Shown: in pieces, positions 37,700 to 49,400 of the stretch
Layout: each line of letters begins with the position of its first letter
How positions within the stretch are numbered: position 1 is the stretch's first letter
NCBI GenBank assembly: GCA_036971475.1
Contig: JBAIZL010000425.1
Span: 1,846,001 to 1,910,000 of the forward strand
Length of the DNA stretch: 64,000 bases
Reading direction: 5' to 3'
Source: Prosapia bicincta
Lineage: Eukaryota; Arthropoda; Insecta; Hemiptera; Cercopidae
Made by a program: the position numbers and the translations under genes
The notes under the pieces: model-generated
Told to the model about the DNA's origin: nothing
Database searches by the model: none
The model's input: only the letters and a program-made list of their open reading frames with translations

Positions 37700-38145
37700 A
37701 AAAGAATAAATAGGCTACGACTCACAATTATAAAAACTTACTCTATGTGTCATCATCTTCAGTGATGCTACACAATTGAAACTTAATTGAAAAAACTAAA
37801 CATAAATTATAATATTTTAACAAAAGTTAGAACCGGATCTGGGTATTGCCAAATTTACAGCCACGGCTACTAATATATTTCCATTGAACAACATATGATA
37901 ACTATATTGCCATACTTATAAACATATGTAGTTATCATATGTTGTTCAATGTAAATATATTTGCTGCCGTGGTTTTCAATTTGGCAATGCTCAGATCTGG
38001 CTCTTACTTTTGTTAAAATATTATAGAATATGTTGTTTTTTCAATTAAGTTTCAATTGTGTAGCATCACTGAAGATGACGCCATATTGTCGTTGAATCGC
38101 GTCTAATAATAAAGTTTTTTTAATTGTGGATCATTGCCTATTTAT
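37700..38145. repeat. Imperfect palindrome, arms about 205-215 bp, ribozyme-type motif
   Basis: Arms about 37700-37905 and 37929-38145 are reverse complements with scattered changes around a 23-nt centre. Matching ends are AAAGAATAAATAGGC versus GCCTATTTATTTTTTTG, and matching inner blocks are GAACAACATATGATAACTA versus TAGTTATCATATGTTGTTC. The right arm carries CACTGAAGATGACG...TCGTTGAATCGCG (38067-38102): box 1, the extra T, a GACG/CGTT helix II, and GAAT in place of GAAA. The left arm has box 1 but has lost helix II. It belongs to the same structural class as 7797-8016 and 58759-58967. Confidence 0.85.
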
Positions 38146-38540
38146 TTTTTTGTTTTTAGCTCAACGGCACACGCACACAAACGTGCGCGTGGGGTATGCG
38201 TGCGTACATAAACATGCAAGTACAAATCCAGATTATACCACAGATGTATGGCGTTTACTATTGGCCTAATATCAATAATGTGTTGTAGAGATGGTGACGC
38301 ATTCATTGCAGAGATGTAAGCTAATCTGTTATCTAACGCTTGGTTCTCCATTTCAAGTTTCGACACATGCATAAGATGGATAGCTTGGTACATACATGTC
38401 AGGTCCCGCTCGCTGTCAATATGTACTTTAATGCTGCAGCCTTCTACGTCACCAAGGAGATATTTGCGTTGGGCGTTGTAAAAATCGTAAGAAAAAAATA
38501 CGATGTTTTCAGAACAGGTGATCAAAATGTAAGCAGGCAT
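38142..38540 (-). other. Unassigned 132-codon open frame
   Basis: The longest minus-strand frame outside simple repeats. It begins MPAYILITCSENIVFFSYDF and ends in CA-type low complexity (HTPRARLCACAVELKTKK). No domain, signal peptide or family is recognised. A frame of this length is near chance expectation for 64 kb, and the local GC content is higher. It overlaps the palindrome edge by 4 bp. It could be an exon but nothing supports it directly. Confidence 0.15.
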
Positions 38541-38544
38541 TAAA

Positions 38545-40155
38545 TAGTTGGATTAGCAAAATGTGACTCACTAAAAAGAGCGTAGTAGCCTTATAAATAA
38601 TCAACAGATCAGTTACAAACTAGTTAACAATGTGTCACAGTTCCCAAACATTCCGCTGTTAAACATCAAGTTAATACTTTTAAAGTTATTATGGTAATAT
38701 TTGACCAAGTATTTAAGTGTGAACTAGCACTTCAAGTTGAAGATGGAATTCATATGATAATATAAGTGACTTCCGTAGTCCCATGTACTCTAGATATTCA
38801 GTGTTTTATCTAATATTCTACAGCAAAGCCTTTAAGCTTAGAAAAAATAGACTTGACGCCAGCTTATTTGTACTTGCATATTTAATAATATGACTGTGAA
38901 TTTTTATATTTTAAAAGATATCGTCTAATTTGGTTACAGTTAGTTACTTTATATAGCTCAAGTCCTTTATAAATCGGTGAATACATTATTATATTTAACG
39001 TTAAAGAATTATAAATGATATTTGTCTTTACCATACATTTTTATATACAATGAAGAATATCTCCTCATTAAGTTAGTAACACACGAGATAATAACAAACA
39101 AGTGTAGTTTATTAATTATTCCTAACAAACGATAAATAAAAATAACTTCCCTAAGACCATGCGCTACCACTTAGTGCAAACAATCATATATTTCTGAATG
39201 TAACAAAATTATATTTAAAAATTATTTAAACGTAACCTCCAAGTAATATCTAACTATGGAAAAAATCAGTTGTTAGCATTCTCCGCCATGTTTGCACTCA
39301 GAAATCACCGGGAGAATAATCGTTAATCTACAAATTGTTACAATCTTTAGAGTGAATCCTCCATTAGTGACAAACTTCAGCCATGCAAAGTTTTTTATAT
39401 GCTGATTTAAAAATGTAGACCTACACTAAAATGAATAAAAAAAAATACGAAGTACTAAAATCAACAGAATCTATATAAACATTTCCGGCCCATCAAGTAA
39501 ATTAACCCAACCTTTGTTATCATAATTAGTAGTTTAAAAAACCCCAAAACCGATATAAACAAAAGGTTTGTTATCCGATTTGTGTTGCAGGGACAACATT
39601 TCAGGTAAAGTCGGAAAAGCAGGATCTAAAAATGATTCAACCAGTAAAAAATAGAAATTAAAAATGGAGGTTTGTAATGTTTTATAATGAAAATATACAG
39701 TTATGAGAGAGCTAAATAAATATAATGAAGGAACTTGTATTCTTATAGAAACAACATTGTAATAAATAAAAGCGACACAATTTGTTGTTCCTATTCATAC
39801 AAATGTGTTGTGCTCTAAGCGAATAGAAGACTCATGTTTTTTCCAAGTGCAATGTATGACATTGCAAACACTTTCGTATGACCTTTTATACACTCAAGTA
39901 TAAGAAGTACTTCATTAAACCTTATAAACAATTAGCACGATTTCCTGAACGACACAAACACGGGGTTTTATGTAGAATAATTAATAACACATTTTGATAC
40001 TCACAAAAACAGAAAAATATTTTTCCTTCCCCGCCATCGCATTCGCCAACCATTAAGGACTCTTAAATAGCCACCACATTAAAGTAAATTTAATTTTATT
40101 AAATCTTTACTAAACCACTAAAGTTGTTCAGAACTTTATCGACTTTTAAAACAAC
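38545..40155. other. No feature recognised
   Basis: AT-rich, no coding signature noticed. Confidence 0.45.
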
Positions 40156-40159
40156 TCAG

Positions 40160-40365
40160 GGGATATAAAAGCAACTTAATGTCAAACACAAGGTACCTTA
40201 AACTTTGGCAACTGCTCCTTAAAACCCGCCTCGTCGGCAAACCTACCCTGGTACTTATATCGGCATAATGCGCCTTGCTTGTTCGGAACAACCAGGTTTA
40301 TGGCGACTCGTGAAATATTGTTTCTTCCAAATTACTATTTTATATGACGTCATCAACTCACTTTT
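40160..40365 (+). repeat. Dispersed repeat E, copy 2
   Basis: Same landmarks as 29470-29670: AATGTCAAACACAAGG, CTTAAAACCCGCCTCGTCGG, CCTGGTACTTATATCGGCAT then AATG, GTGAAATATTG and TATGACGTCATCAACTC. Confidence 0.65.
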
Positions 40366-40398
40366 CATTTTTAAATTCCTTCTATTACCTCACACTCT

Positions 40399-40402
<4 letters not shown>

Positions 40403-40465
<63 letters not shown>
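40403..40465. repeat. (TA)n microsatellite
   Basis: TA tract inside a repeat D-like segment, just after ACTCTCCTTA. Confidence 0.95.
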
Positions 40466-41623
40466 TACAACCCGCTATCAAAATGGCAGCATTTCATTTT
40501 GCAACCATATGGCAGGCACTTGAAGGAGTGAAGTATATATGTTTTTCGTCTTGTATAATATATTTCTAATAAACATGATGATACTACTCCATGTACTTTA
40601 ATTTCATAAAATCTTAAAAAAATTGACTGAAATACTATCAATACGGCAGCATTTCATTTAGGCATCAAAATGGCAGCCAGTGTATATTTTCGTTCAGTCT
40701 AATAACAATATGGCAGCCGGTGTGTATATTATTCCCACGCCACTAACGATACGAGAACCAACAGTGTTGCCACTATGGTGCGACTGTCTGACTAGTTAAA
40801 TGTTTATACTGTAAGACACTGGGTGTGTGTAATCACGGTGAAAACATAAACATTAGAATGTCCCTTCTTCATTTCAGCTGGCCAATTATTTACTTAACTC
40901 ACATAAGTCCTGGTTGTTAGTTTTCATAAACGTGTACAACTATCGAAAGCTGACGGGGATACAGGTGAACAAAATTTAACGGGGATGGACGGGTGGGGCT
41001 CTATGGGAGTTATAAAGGAGTGACGTGGGGTCAAAATAACAGAAAACAAAAAAAAAACTATAAAATGATCAGTCGGAGGGTTTTAATGGTGCTGAGTCTT
41101 TTACCGTTATCGAACGTCATAGGGATATACGGGTGATCCTCTATGGGAGTAGCTAATAATGAATTTGAGTATAAATGTGAGAAGGCAAAACAAAGCTAGA
41201 ATATGATCAATCGTAGTGTTTTGGAGGTAGCTGAGCCCAATACCGTCTTCCATATTAATCGGGATTGCACGGGTGTGGCTCTACGGGAGTAAAAAAGGGG
41301 TGAATATGGGTAAAATTGTCAGAAGGCAAAAAACAATTGAAAATAATCATTCGGGTGGGTTTTAATGGTGCTGAGTCTTTAACCGTTATCGAACGTCAAT
41401 GGGGATACACGGGTAACCATCTATGGGAGTAGCAAATGAATGAATTGGGGTATAATTGTGAGAAAGCAAAAAAAAAACCTAGAAAATGATCAATCGTAGT
41501 GTTCTGGAGGGTGCTGAGTCCAACACCACCTTCAATATTAAACGGGAATGCTCGGTTGTTGCTCTACGAGAATAGGAAATTGGTAAATTGGGGTAAAATT
41601 GTCAGAAGGCAAAAAAATATATA

Positions 41624-41653
41624 CGAGGGTAAGTCAAATATTATCAGCAATAT
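41624..41653 (+). repeat. Mariner 5' terminal inverted repeat
   Basis: CGAGGGTAAGTCAAATATTA followed by TCAGCAATAT; pairs with 42904-42933 with about 5 mismatches. Confidence 0.93.
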
Positions 41654-41786
41654 AGGTATATTTTTTGTTTACGTTGGCAGTACTGTCCTTTTGCGTTGAT
41701 GACGCATGCTTTGTTTATTCGTTGTTATGTCTATGCACGTTACAAGCTGCTAGGTTAGTTTCGTTATCGCTGCCGTGCTGTTAATA

Positions 41787-42858
41787 ATGGCCGCTCCACT
41801 TTCTATTTGCACCAAAGGAGAGCAACGTTCAGTGATCCGTTTTTTGTGGTCGGAAGGTGTATCAGGGGCCGAAATTCATCGAAGACTTTTGGTACAGTAC
41901 GGGAACAATTGTTTGCCATAACGGAGTGTCTATGAATGGATTGAAAAATTCAAAAATGGTCGCACAAGTGTTACGCAAAATGAAGGTGCTGGACGACCAG
42001 TTACCGCCATAAACGAGGAAAACATTGAGCGTTCACGTGAAATGATTCTCTCAGGCAGACGGATAACTGTTGACGACGTGGCAAATCGTCTGCAAATTAG
42101 CCACGGTTCTGCCTACGAAATCATTTACAGCAGACTTGGGTTTCATAAAGTTTGTGCAAGATGGGTTCCAAAACAACTGACACAGTTGCATAAACAAACG
42201 CGCTTGGACGTGTGCAAAAAACATTTGGATCGCTATGTTAACGAACGGGACAACTTCTTAGACAGGATCGTTACTGGTGACGAAACATGGATCCATCATT
42301 ACGAGCAGTAGAGTAAACGGCAGAGTATGGAATGGAAACATCCAAATTGCCGTGCAAGAAAAAATTCAAAACCCAACCGTCCGCAGGAAAACCTATGCTT
42401 ACGGTTTTTTGGGACTCACAAGGTCCATTACTGGAACATTATCAGGAAAGGGGCACAACAATAAACAGTGTACTTTACAGTGAGATGCTTACGGCTAAGC
42501 TGAAGCCTGCAATTCGTAGCAAACGCCGAGGACTGCTGTCAAAAGGCGTTGTGTTGTTGCACGACAATGCCCGTCCGCATACAGCTGCCCACACTGCAGA
42601 AACGCTTCAGAAACTCAATTTTGAAGTATTGGATCATCCTCCATATGGTCCCGATCTCGCTCCATCTGATTTTTACTTGTTTGGTCCATCAAAGAGGCAC
42701 TTAGGGGCCGTCGATTTACGACAGACGAAGCATTGAAAGAAGCGGTGCATTCCTGGCTCGCATCTCAACCCAAAACCTTCTTCCACGAGGGCATCAGGAA
42801 ACTTGAACAACGTTAGACCAAGTGCGTTGAAAAGCAAGGGGACTATGTAGAAAAATGA
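41787..42858 (+). pseudogene. Mariner transposase (DD34D), inactivated
   Basis: DNA-cutting and strand-transfer enzyme of a mariner element. From ATG 41787 it reads MAAPLSICTKGEQRSVIRFL, then two helix-turn-helix segments (EGVSGAEIHRRL, SVYEWIEKFKNG; ITVDDVANRLQISHGSAYEI), WVPKQLT, and the first catalytic Asp in VTGDETWIHHYE. The second Asp is in LLHDNARPHTA and the third in YGPDLAPSDFYLF, with 34 residues between them, the DD34D mariner signature. Damage: stops at 41919-41921 (Gln position), 42309-42311 and about 42814 (Trp position), and frameshifts near 42350-42362 and 42680-42705. The C-terminus FTTDEALKEAVHSWL...FHEGIRKLEQR...GDYVEK ends at TGA 42856-42858. All catalytic Asp codons survive. 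The copy cannot make transposase, though its ends could still be mobilised in trans. Confidence 0.95.
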
Positions 42859-42903
42859 TGTACTTGTAAGTTTCCTATTTGATTTCAATAAAATTTTATA
42901 ACT

Positions 42904-42933
42904 ATATTGCGGATAATTATTGACTCACCCTCG
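42904..42933 (-). repeat. Mariner 3' terminal inverted repeat
   Basis: ATATTGCGGATAATTATTGA then CTCACCCTCG; reverse complement of the 5' TIR with a few changes. It is followed by TA. Confidence 0.93.
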
Positions 42934-44344
42934 TATAAAATGATCACTCGGGAGGTTTTGGAGTGTGCTGTGTCTTGTACCGTTATCGAACGTCCATGGG
43001 GATGCACGGTAGATCCTCTATGAGAGTAGCAAATGATGAATTGTAGTATATTTGTGACAAGGCAAAACAAAGCTAGAATATGATAAATCGTAGTGTTTTT
43101 AAGGGTGCTGAGTAGAATACCGCCTTCAATATTATAAGGGGATGCACTGGTGTGGCTCTACGGGAGTAGAAAGGGGTGAATTGGGGTAAAATTGTCAGAA
43201 GGCAAAAAATAATGGAAAATGATCACTCGGGGGGTTTAAAAGGTGGTGAGTCTTTTACCGTTATCGAAAGTCAATGGAGTAACACGGGTGATCCTCTATG
43301 GGAGTAGCAAATGATGAATTTTAGTATAAATGTGAAAAGGCAAAACAAAGATAGAGTATGATCAATCGTAGTGTTTTTTAGGTTTCTGAGTCCAATACCG
43401 TCTTCCATATTAATCGGGAATGCACGGGTGTGGCTCTACGGGAGTAGAAAAGGGGTGAATTGGGGTAAAATTGTCAGAAGACAAAAAAACAATTGAAAAT
43501 GATCATTCGGGTGGGTTTTAATGGTGCTGAGTCGTTTACCGTAATCGCACGTCAATGTGAATATACGGGTGACCCTCTATGGCAAATGATGAATTGGGGG
43601 TATAATTGTGAGAAGGCAAAAAAAACTAGAAAATAATCAATCGTAGTGTTTTAGAGGGTGCTGAGTTCAATACCGCCTACAATATTAAACGGTGATGCTA
43701 GGTTGCTGCTCTACGAGAGTAGGAAATTGGTAAATTGGGATAAATTGTCAGAAGGCAAAAAAAATATAAAATGATCACTCGGGAGGTTTGGGAGTGTACT
43801 GTGTCTTTTACCGTTGTCGAAAGTCAATGGAGATACACGGGTGATCCTCTATGGGAGTAGCAAATGATGAATCGGAGTATAAATGTGAGAAGGCAAAAGA
43901 AAGCTAGAGTATGATCAATCGTAATGTTTTTTAGGTTGCTGAGTTCAATACCGTCTTCCATATTAATCTGGAATGCACGGGTGTGGCTCTACGGTAGTAG
44001 AAAAGGGGTGAATTGGGGTAAAATTGTCAGAAGGCAAAAAAACAATTGAAAATGATCATTCGGGTGGGTTTTAATGGTGCTGAGTCTTTAACCGTTATCG
44101 AACGTCAATGATGATACACAGGTGACCATCTATGGGAGTAGCAAATAATGGATTTGGGTATAATTGTGAGAAAGCAAAAAAAAAACACTAGAAAATGATC
44201 AATCGTAGTGTTCTGGAGGGTGCTGAGTCCAATACCGCCAACAATATTAAACGGGGATGCTCGGTTGTTGCCCTACGAGAGTAGAAAGGGGTGAGTTGGG
44301 GTAAAATTGTCAGAAGGCAAAAAAACAATGGAAAATGATCACTC

Positions 44345-44366
44345 GGGGGGGGGGGGGGGGGGGGGG
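44345..44366 (+). repeat. Poly-G run (22 G) in one satellite monomer
   Basis: At this position other monomers have only 3-6 G (for example ACTCGGGGGGTTTAA at 43226). One monomer has expanded to 22 consecutive G, a strong potential G-quadruplex former or an assembly-sensitive homopolymer. Confidence 0.9.
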
Positions 44367-45020
44367 TTTAAAGGTGGTGAGTCTTTTACCGATATCGAAA
44401 GTCAATGGAGATACACTGGTGATCCTCTATGGGAGTAGCAAATGATGAATCGGAGTATAAATGTGAGAAGGCAAAACAAAGCTAGAGTATGATCAATCGT
44501 AGTGTTTTTTAGGTTGCTGAGTCCAATACCGTCTTCCATATTAATCTGGAATGCACGGGTGTGGCTCTACGGTAGTAGAAAAGGGGTGAATTGGGGTAAA
44601 ATTGTCAGAAGGCAAAAAAACAATTGAAAATGAACATTCGGGTGGTTTTTAATGGTGCTGAGTCGTTTACCGTAGTCGTACGCCAATGTGAATATACGGG
44701 TGACCCTTTATGGGAATAGCAAATGATGAATTGGGGGTATAATTGTGAGAAGGCAAAAAAAAAAACTAGAAAATGATCAATCGTAGTGTTTTGGAGGGTG
44801 CTGAGTCCGATGCCGTCATTAAAAGCTAATGGGAATATGAGGGTTTGGTTCTACGGGAGTAGAAAGGGAGGTTAATTTTTATGAAAATATAAGATACTAG
44901 AAAAATGTCTAGTAAAATAATACTCTGGGTTTGTAAGGGGTGACTCCAATTTCGTCATCGAAAGTCAAGGATAACGCACGTGTGAGTTTTCGAGAGTGCG
45001 ATTCAAGACACTGTTAAAAA

Positions 45021-48000
45021 ATAGCGGGAAAGTGTGATTTGTCATATGTTTGGAGAGGAAGATGAGTGGAAGCTGGGTGCAAATATAAATATTAGATTAT
45101 TCATTTCTATCATCAGCTGTCGTAATCTGTAAGCAAGTTAGACAGATTGTAAGGTATTTTAATGGGATCATGCAGTTCCAAATAAAACGAGTTTACTTTT
45201 CTTGTTTCAATTTTGTTTTACCTTTAGCTCCTAATATACTTGTGCGACAAGTCGTTTGCGAATAAGATATTGAACCATGTAATAGATCAGTCAATATTCT
45301 ATTTTACAATCACTGTTGAACTTATCCTTAATTTTAATTGTTTAATTTAAATACATTGGGTTATGAATATTTCTTATACAAGTGTTTGATAGTAAATGTT
45401 TGCAGTTAATTTATTGAAATATTTACAAGCACAGTCAAGGGCTTTGCAAGTGTCACAAGATCCTGCTCAAAGGGAGAGATAAAAATTAGATACGATAAAA
45501 CTCTGTTAGTGTTATTATAGCAAGTTCTACCTTTCTGTGTCCAAATACACATGCTGTTGCCCATGTTATATTACAAATATTTTTGACCCTTTGTGTTCTA
45601 GGATTATATCGTGTAATACTTGTGGTACAATTAATAGATCGATGATAACACCTTTTATATACATATTATGTTAAAAATATTTAATTTTGTGTGTGGATAT
45701 TTTTAAAAATTACGAATAATAAAGTAACTAAAAATTTATGTTTTGATGTAGTAGTTTAGAAAACTGTTCGTAATTCAGTACAAAAGGAAGATTTTATCAG
45801 TTAAATCATAGAATTCTTGCCGGTGGCTTGAAACTCACTTTACAGTTTGTTGTCTATCAAATGCCGGATTTTGAGTATAGTTATTAAAGGTAAGAGTTTG
45901 ATTTCTCCATTCATACAGTGATTTTAATTATTATACAAAATATCGTGAACCTAATTTTTCACCTTTCAACTTTATTAATGTAAACGCAAAAAATTAAGAA
46001 CTATTATATTTTGTGAAAATTCCAATTCCATAACGTTTATAAGCAATATTATTTTAATACCTCATTTGAAACGCTACTATTGATGTAAGGGAAATAAACA
46101 TTGATTTAACAAATTATAAGGCAACCTTATTTTACGAAAATGAAAACCTTGGGAAACCCTTTAATGTGGATATTTTTTTTTTTTAACTTGGGGTTAGGGT
46201 AAATGTTTCTTAGTTTAATAATGTTTACTACCTTGATCTAAAGTAGGTTAAATAGAAAAGTATATATTTTATGATTTTAAAAACATAAAATTCTATTTAC
46301 TGTTGTCTTTATAAAAACATGTATAACCAATAATAATGTTTTTTCAAATTAAATGTTTATGTAATATTTGTAATGTGGAGCATACATTTAGTTGCAATGA
46401 TTTCGGGTTATCACTAAAGCATGTTACGGACAAAAATTATAATAAGATATTACGTCAGTCCACTTGAGCTGAGGGTCCGGGATGAAATGAAATTTTGTAT
46501 TTCAAGTGATTTCTACTATATTTTATTACACTTTCAAAGATATGATATTTTTGTCAATAATAACATAATATATTTTTTTTTAAATCCCAAATAAGCAAAA
46601 ATTGTTACAAACATATAAATAATGTAGCAATGAAAGGACACGTAATATACAAAATTGTGTAGATATAATATGAAATTAAGAATGAAATAATAATTGCAAA
46701 TTTTATATTACTTATAACCCTAGTTAACTAAATGACTAATAAACATAAAACGAGAAAATATATTTAAAGGAAAATCTTGTGTTTAAACAAGTATTTATTT
46801 TTCTTTCCCTATATATAAATAGAGAAAAAAAGTAACAAAAAAATTTAAATCTAAAAACTAATTAATTAATGAAGAAATAGTTTTAAAAATCAACTTTGAT
46901 GGAGGTAAAAACATTGAATACAACTTTATTAATTCAGAAATTGTGGCTGAAACTGAAGACGCACCTGGCAACCAACACCACCTATAAGTGCCTATCAAGC
47001 CCATGCCACGGGGATTAACAAACACTGTGTCTGTGTGGTGTTCAATTTCTGCGACGAATGAATGTAAAGGCCAATTTACATCTGTTCTAATTTAGCTTAG
47101 ACGTAATGGCGATACATTTCTTACTTTATTTAAAAAACTTCTTCGATATATTTTATCACCTTTACCTCTGGAAGGTAACCAGAAAAATCTACCTTTATTG
47201 TACATTGTAAATAAAAGAAGGCTTTTATATGGTCGAATCTCATCTAGTGGTAATTTCTTGCTCACGTAGGCCCATTGAACACGTCTATATTTTATAGGTT
47301 CAAACGAGTACAAATTATCATTTTCGGGTAAAAAAATTAAACATTGAAAGAATAGTATTTCTGTACTTACGACAGCCAAATGTAACCAAAAACTGTAAGG
47401 ATATAGTTATTCGCAATGTATATTGCATTGTAGCTAGGCATCACGGTGAAAAACGTTTTCCGTGAGCAATGTAATACATCAATTTTATTTATCCACCATA
47501 TTTGATTTGTCATAAGTTGTTATAGGTACAAATGTGTTTCAGTAAAGACCTATGTTTTCTAAAAGTTCTTCTTTAACTACATTCATTAAATTTTCCTGGT
47601 AGTCGTTGTTGGCAGGTGAAAACATTTCTTTAATTCCTCCCTTAGATATTTTCTGAAAGAATGACATTTCACCTTGATTGTGATGTTACTTTCATCAAGA
47701 CACGTTGAATGCACCTGAAAATATATCTGATAAGATTTAAGTATATTTTAATCTTCTTTTTTAATTCTATCTTTAACCGTATCCCTCCTGGCTCGCATAT
47801 CTACAATTTGATTTATTATTATTATTATGGTGAAAAAATTTACAAATATTTTGGCGAATATAGCTGAAGAACCAGTCTTCTAAAACTAGCTGTAAAATAG
47901 CGTTATGCAGAGTGACAGAATAAAATTAGTCAAAATGATGGTATTTCTTGTTAAAAAAACAAGACGTAAAAGATAATGACTGTTGTGTAGTTTTTTTTCA

Positions 48001-49285
48001 CTTTAAAAAATCTCTCCGTTCATCGGTCGACATGTTAAATACATTTTTATAGTTAGTATTAGAATGATTTTAGTTCGTTCGGCTGTGTCTGATCTCAAGA
48101 CAAAGTCTGCTACTCAATCACTTCTCAAAACTGTCTCCTTTGTTTATATATTTTACGAATCCTACCCCTAGTTTGTAATAACTCCTAATTACAGACTTAA
48201 TATTTCAATTTGAATATTATCTATTCTTCGTTGATAGAAAAATACTTCAGTTAAGCAACCCTGACCAAGAGCTTATAAAACGTTTTGTAGTCAATCTTTA
48301 GACGTAGATAATCATAAATATTTACTACCGATGATCACGGTAATTTTTCACTATACTTTAGATTTACTGATATTATACTGATAATCTCGTTTTATTTTTA
48401 TGGTAGGCGAACAAAAAGACTATCTACGATCAAAACATTGGGCGTCCTGATAAAGATTACAACGGGCTTTGGCTTTTTTTAGCTATAATTGCCGATACTT
48501 AGTATGGTATTCATATCGTATGGTATCCTCTCAAGCAAGAATCAGTAGAGTAGTCTTGAAGAGCCAAGCAACATTATTTATGTATGTACTGTAATCAATA
48601 AAGTTCTACATACGTATTTTGTTGATTCTTAATTACAGTATTACGGTTTATTAGAACTCCTTTAGAAATAAAGAATTTTAAATATTTACCATTGCTTAAA
48701 CCGCCTGTACTGCTCTCTAGTTTAATTGGCCTATTAACACCTATGATACATGTATCCTTAAGTAACTACTTAAAATGTTTTGCCCTTATGGTCATAGAAT
48801 GTGTGTATATATCCACGTGTTCTTTCTTTGCTACATTATTTATATCTTTCAAACTATTTTTGAGAATTTTGGATGAAAAAAATATATAATGTTATTATTG
48901 ATAAAAATGATGTAGTATGGCCTATAAATAACGCTAGTTCTTTAATCCCTTGGTCATTCATTTGGAAGAGTTGAGATATTGTTACCAAGTGTTTCATTAG
49001 AGTCCTCGATGTAAGTACTTCAGGAATTTGTAAACATGCTATTTTAGCATGCTTTCGTAAAACTTTATAAATAACTATGCGGTTACTGGTATTTGTGTTT
49101 GCAAAAACGCAAGTGTTATCGTCAAGAACGGAATTATTTCTTTAACATATTAGCAAATAAATATAAAATCCTAATATAAAAAAAATTTCATAAAAATTGA
49201 CACTCGGTAGTATTCGAGACTGTACCACTCCCATTATATTACATCTGTCAATTCTTTCAAACATACAAGATTTGTTCTCTGGAAA
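45021..49285. other. No gene recognised
   Basis: AT-rich sequence. A 95-codon minus frame (47092-47379) has a protein-like composition (KYRRVQWAYVSKKLPLDEI, FFWLPSRGKGDKIYRRSF) but no family I recognise and no supporting context. A 65-codon plus frame at 48692-48889 is unremarkable. Confidence 0.4.
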
Positions 49286-49289
49286 GGAC

Positions 49290-49400
49290 ATACAGCTGCG
49301 GATTCGCGACCTTATCTTGGAGAGAACTATGTAATGTATTTACAGATGCAATTCTTATATGGGAACATAAACACCGGACACTCCGAAAGCCTTTCTGACG
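49290..49400 (+). repeat. Dispersed repeat F, copy 1
   Basis: GGATTCGCGACCTTATCTTG, TATTTACAGATGCAATTCTT then ATATGGGAACATAAACACCG and GACACTCCGA match 51410-51520 in reverse complement. Confidence 0.6.

Larger units (their letters stand above)
41624..42933 (+). mobile_element. Mariner element, 1310 bp, near full length, nested in satellite
   Basis: Bounded by TIRs of about 30 bp: the left starts CGAGGGTAAGTCAAATATTA, and the right, reverse-complemented, starts CGAGGGTGAGTCAATAATTA. TA flanks both sides (41622-41623, 42934-42935). The length is typical for mariner. The flanks join as satellite sequence, and an uninterrupted paralogous monomer at about 43751-43785 (GAAGGCAAAAAAAATATAAA then ATGATCACTCGGG) shows the empty-site sequence, confirming insertion at TA. 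Confidence 0.96.
40930..45020 (+). repeat. Satellite array, monomer about 140 bp, dimeric organisation
   Basis: Tandem monomers keyed by GGTGCTGAGTC(C/T), ACCGTNATCGAACGTCAATG, CTCTA(T/C)GGGAGTAG and GAAGGCAAAA, spaced about 140 bp. Two types alternate. Type A has ATCCTCTATGGGAGTAGCAA, ATGTGAGAAGGCAAAACAAA then GCTAG. Type B has GCACGGGTGTGGCTCTACGG then GAGTAG, and TTGGGGTAAAATTGTCAGAA. This gives a dimer of about 280 bp. About 19 monomers remain after excluding the mariner insert. End monomers (40930-41040, 44870-45010) are the most diverged. The same family occurs inverted at 51560-52620. Confidence 0.95.

Noticed and set aside
47092..47379. 95-codon minus frame with protein-like composition
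   Set aside because: No family recognised, no splice or promoter context, and length is within chance for this window.
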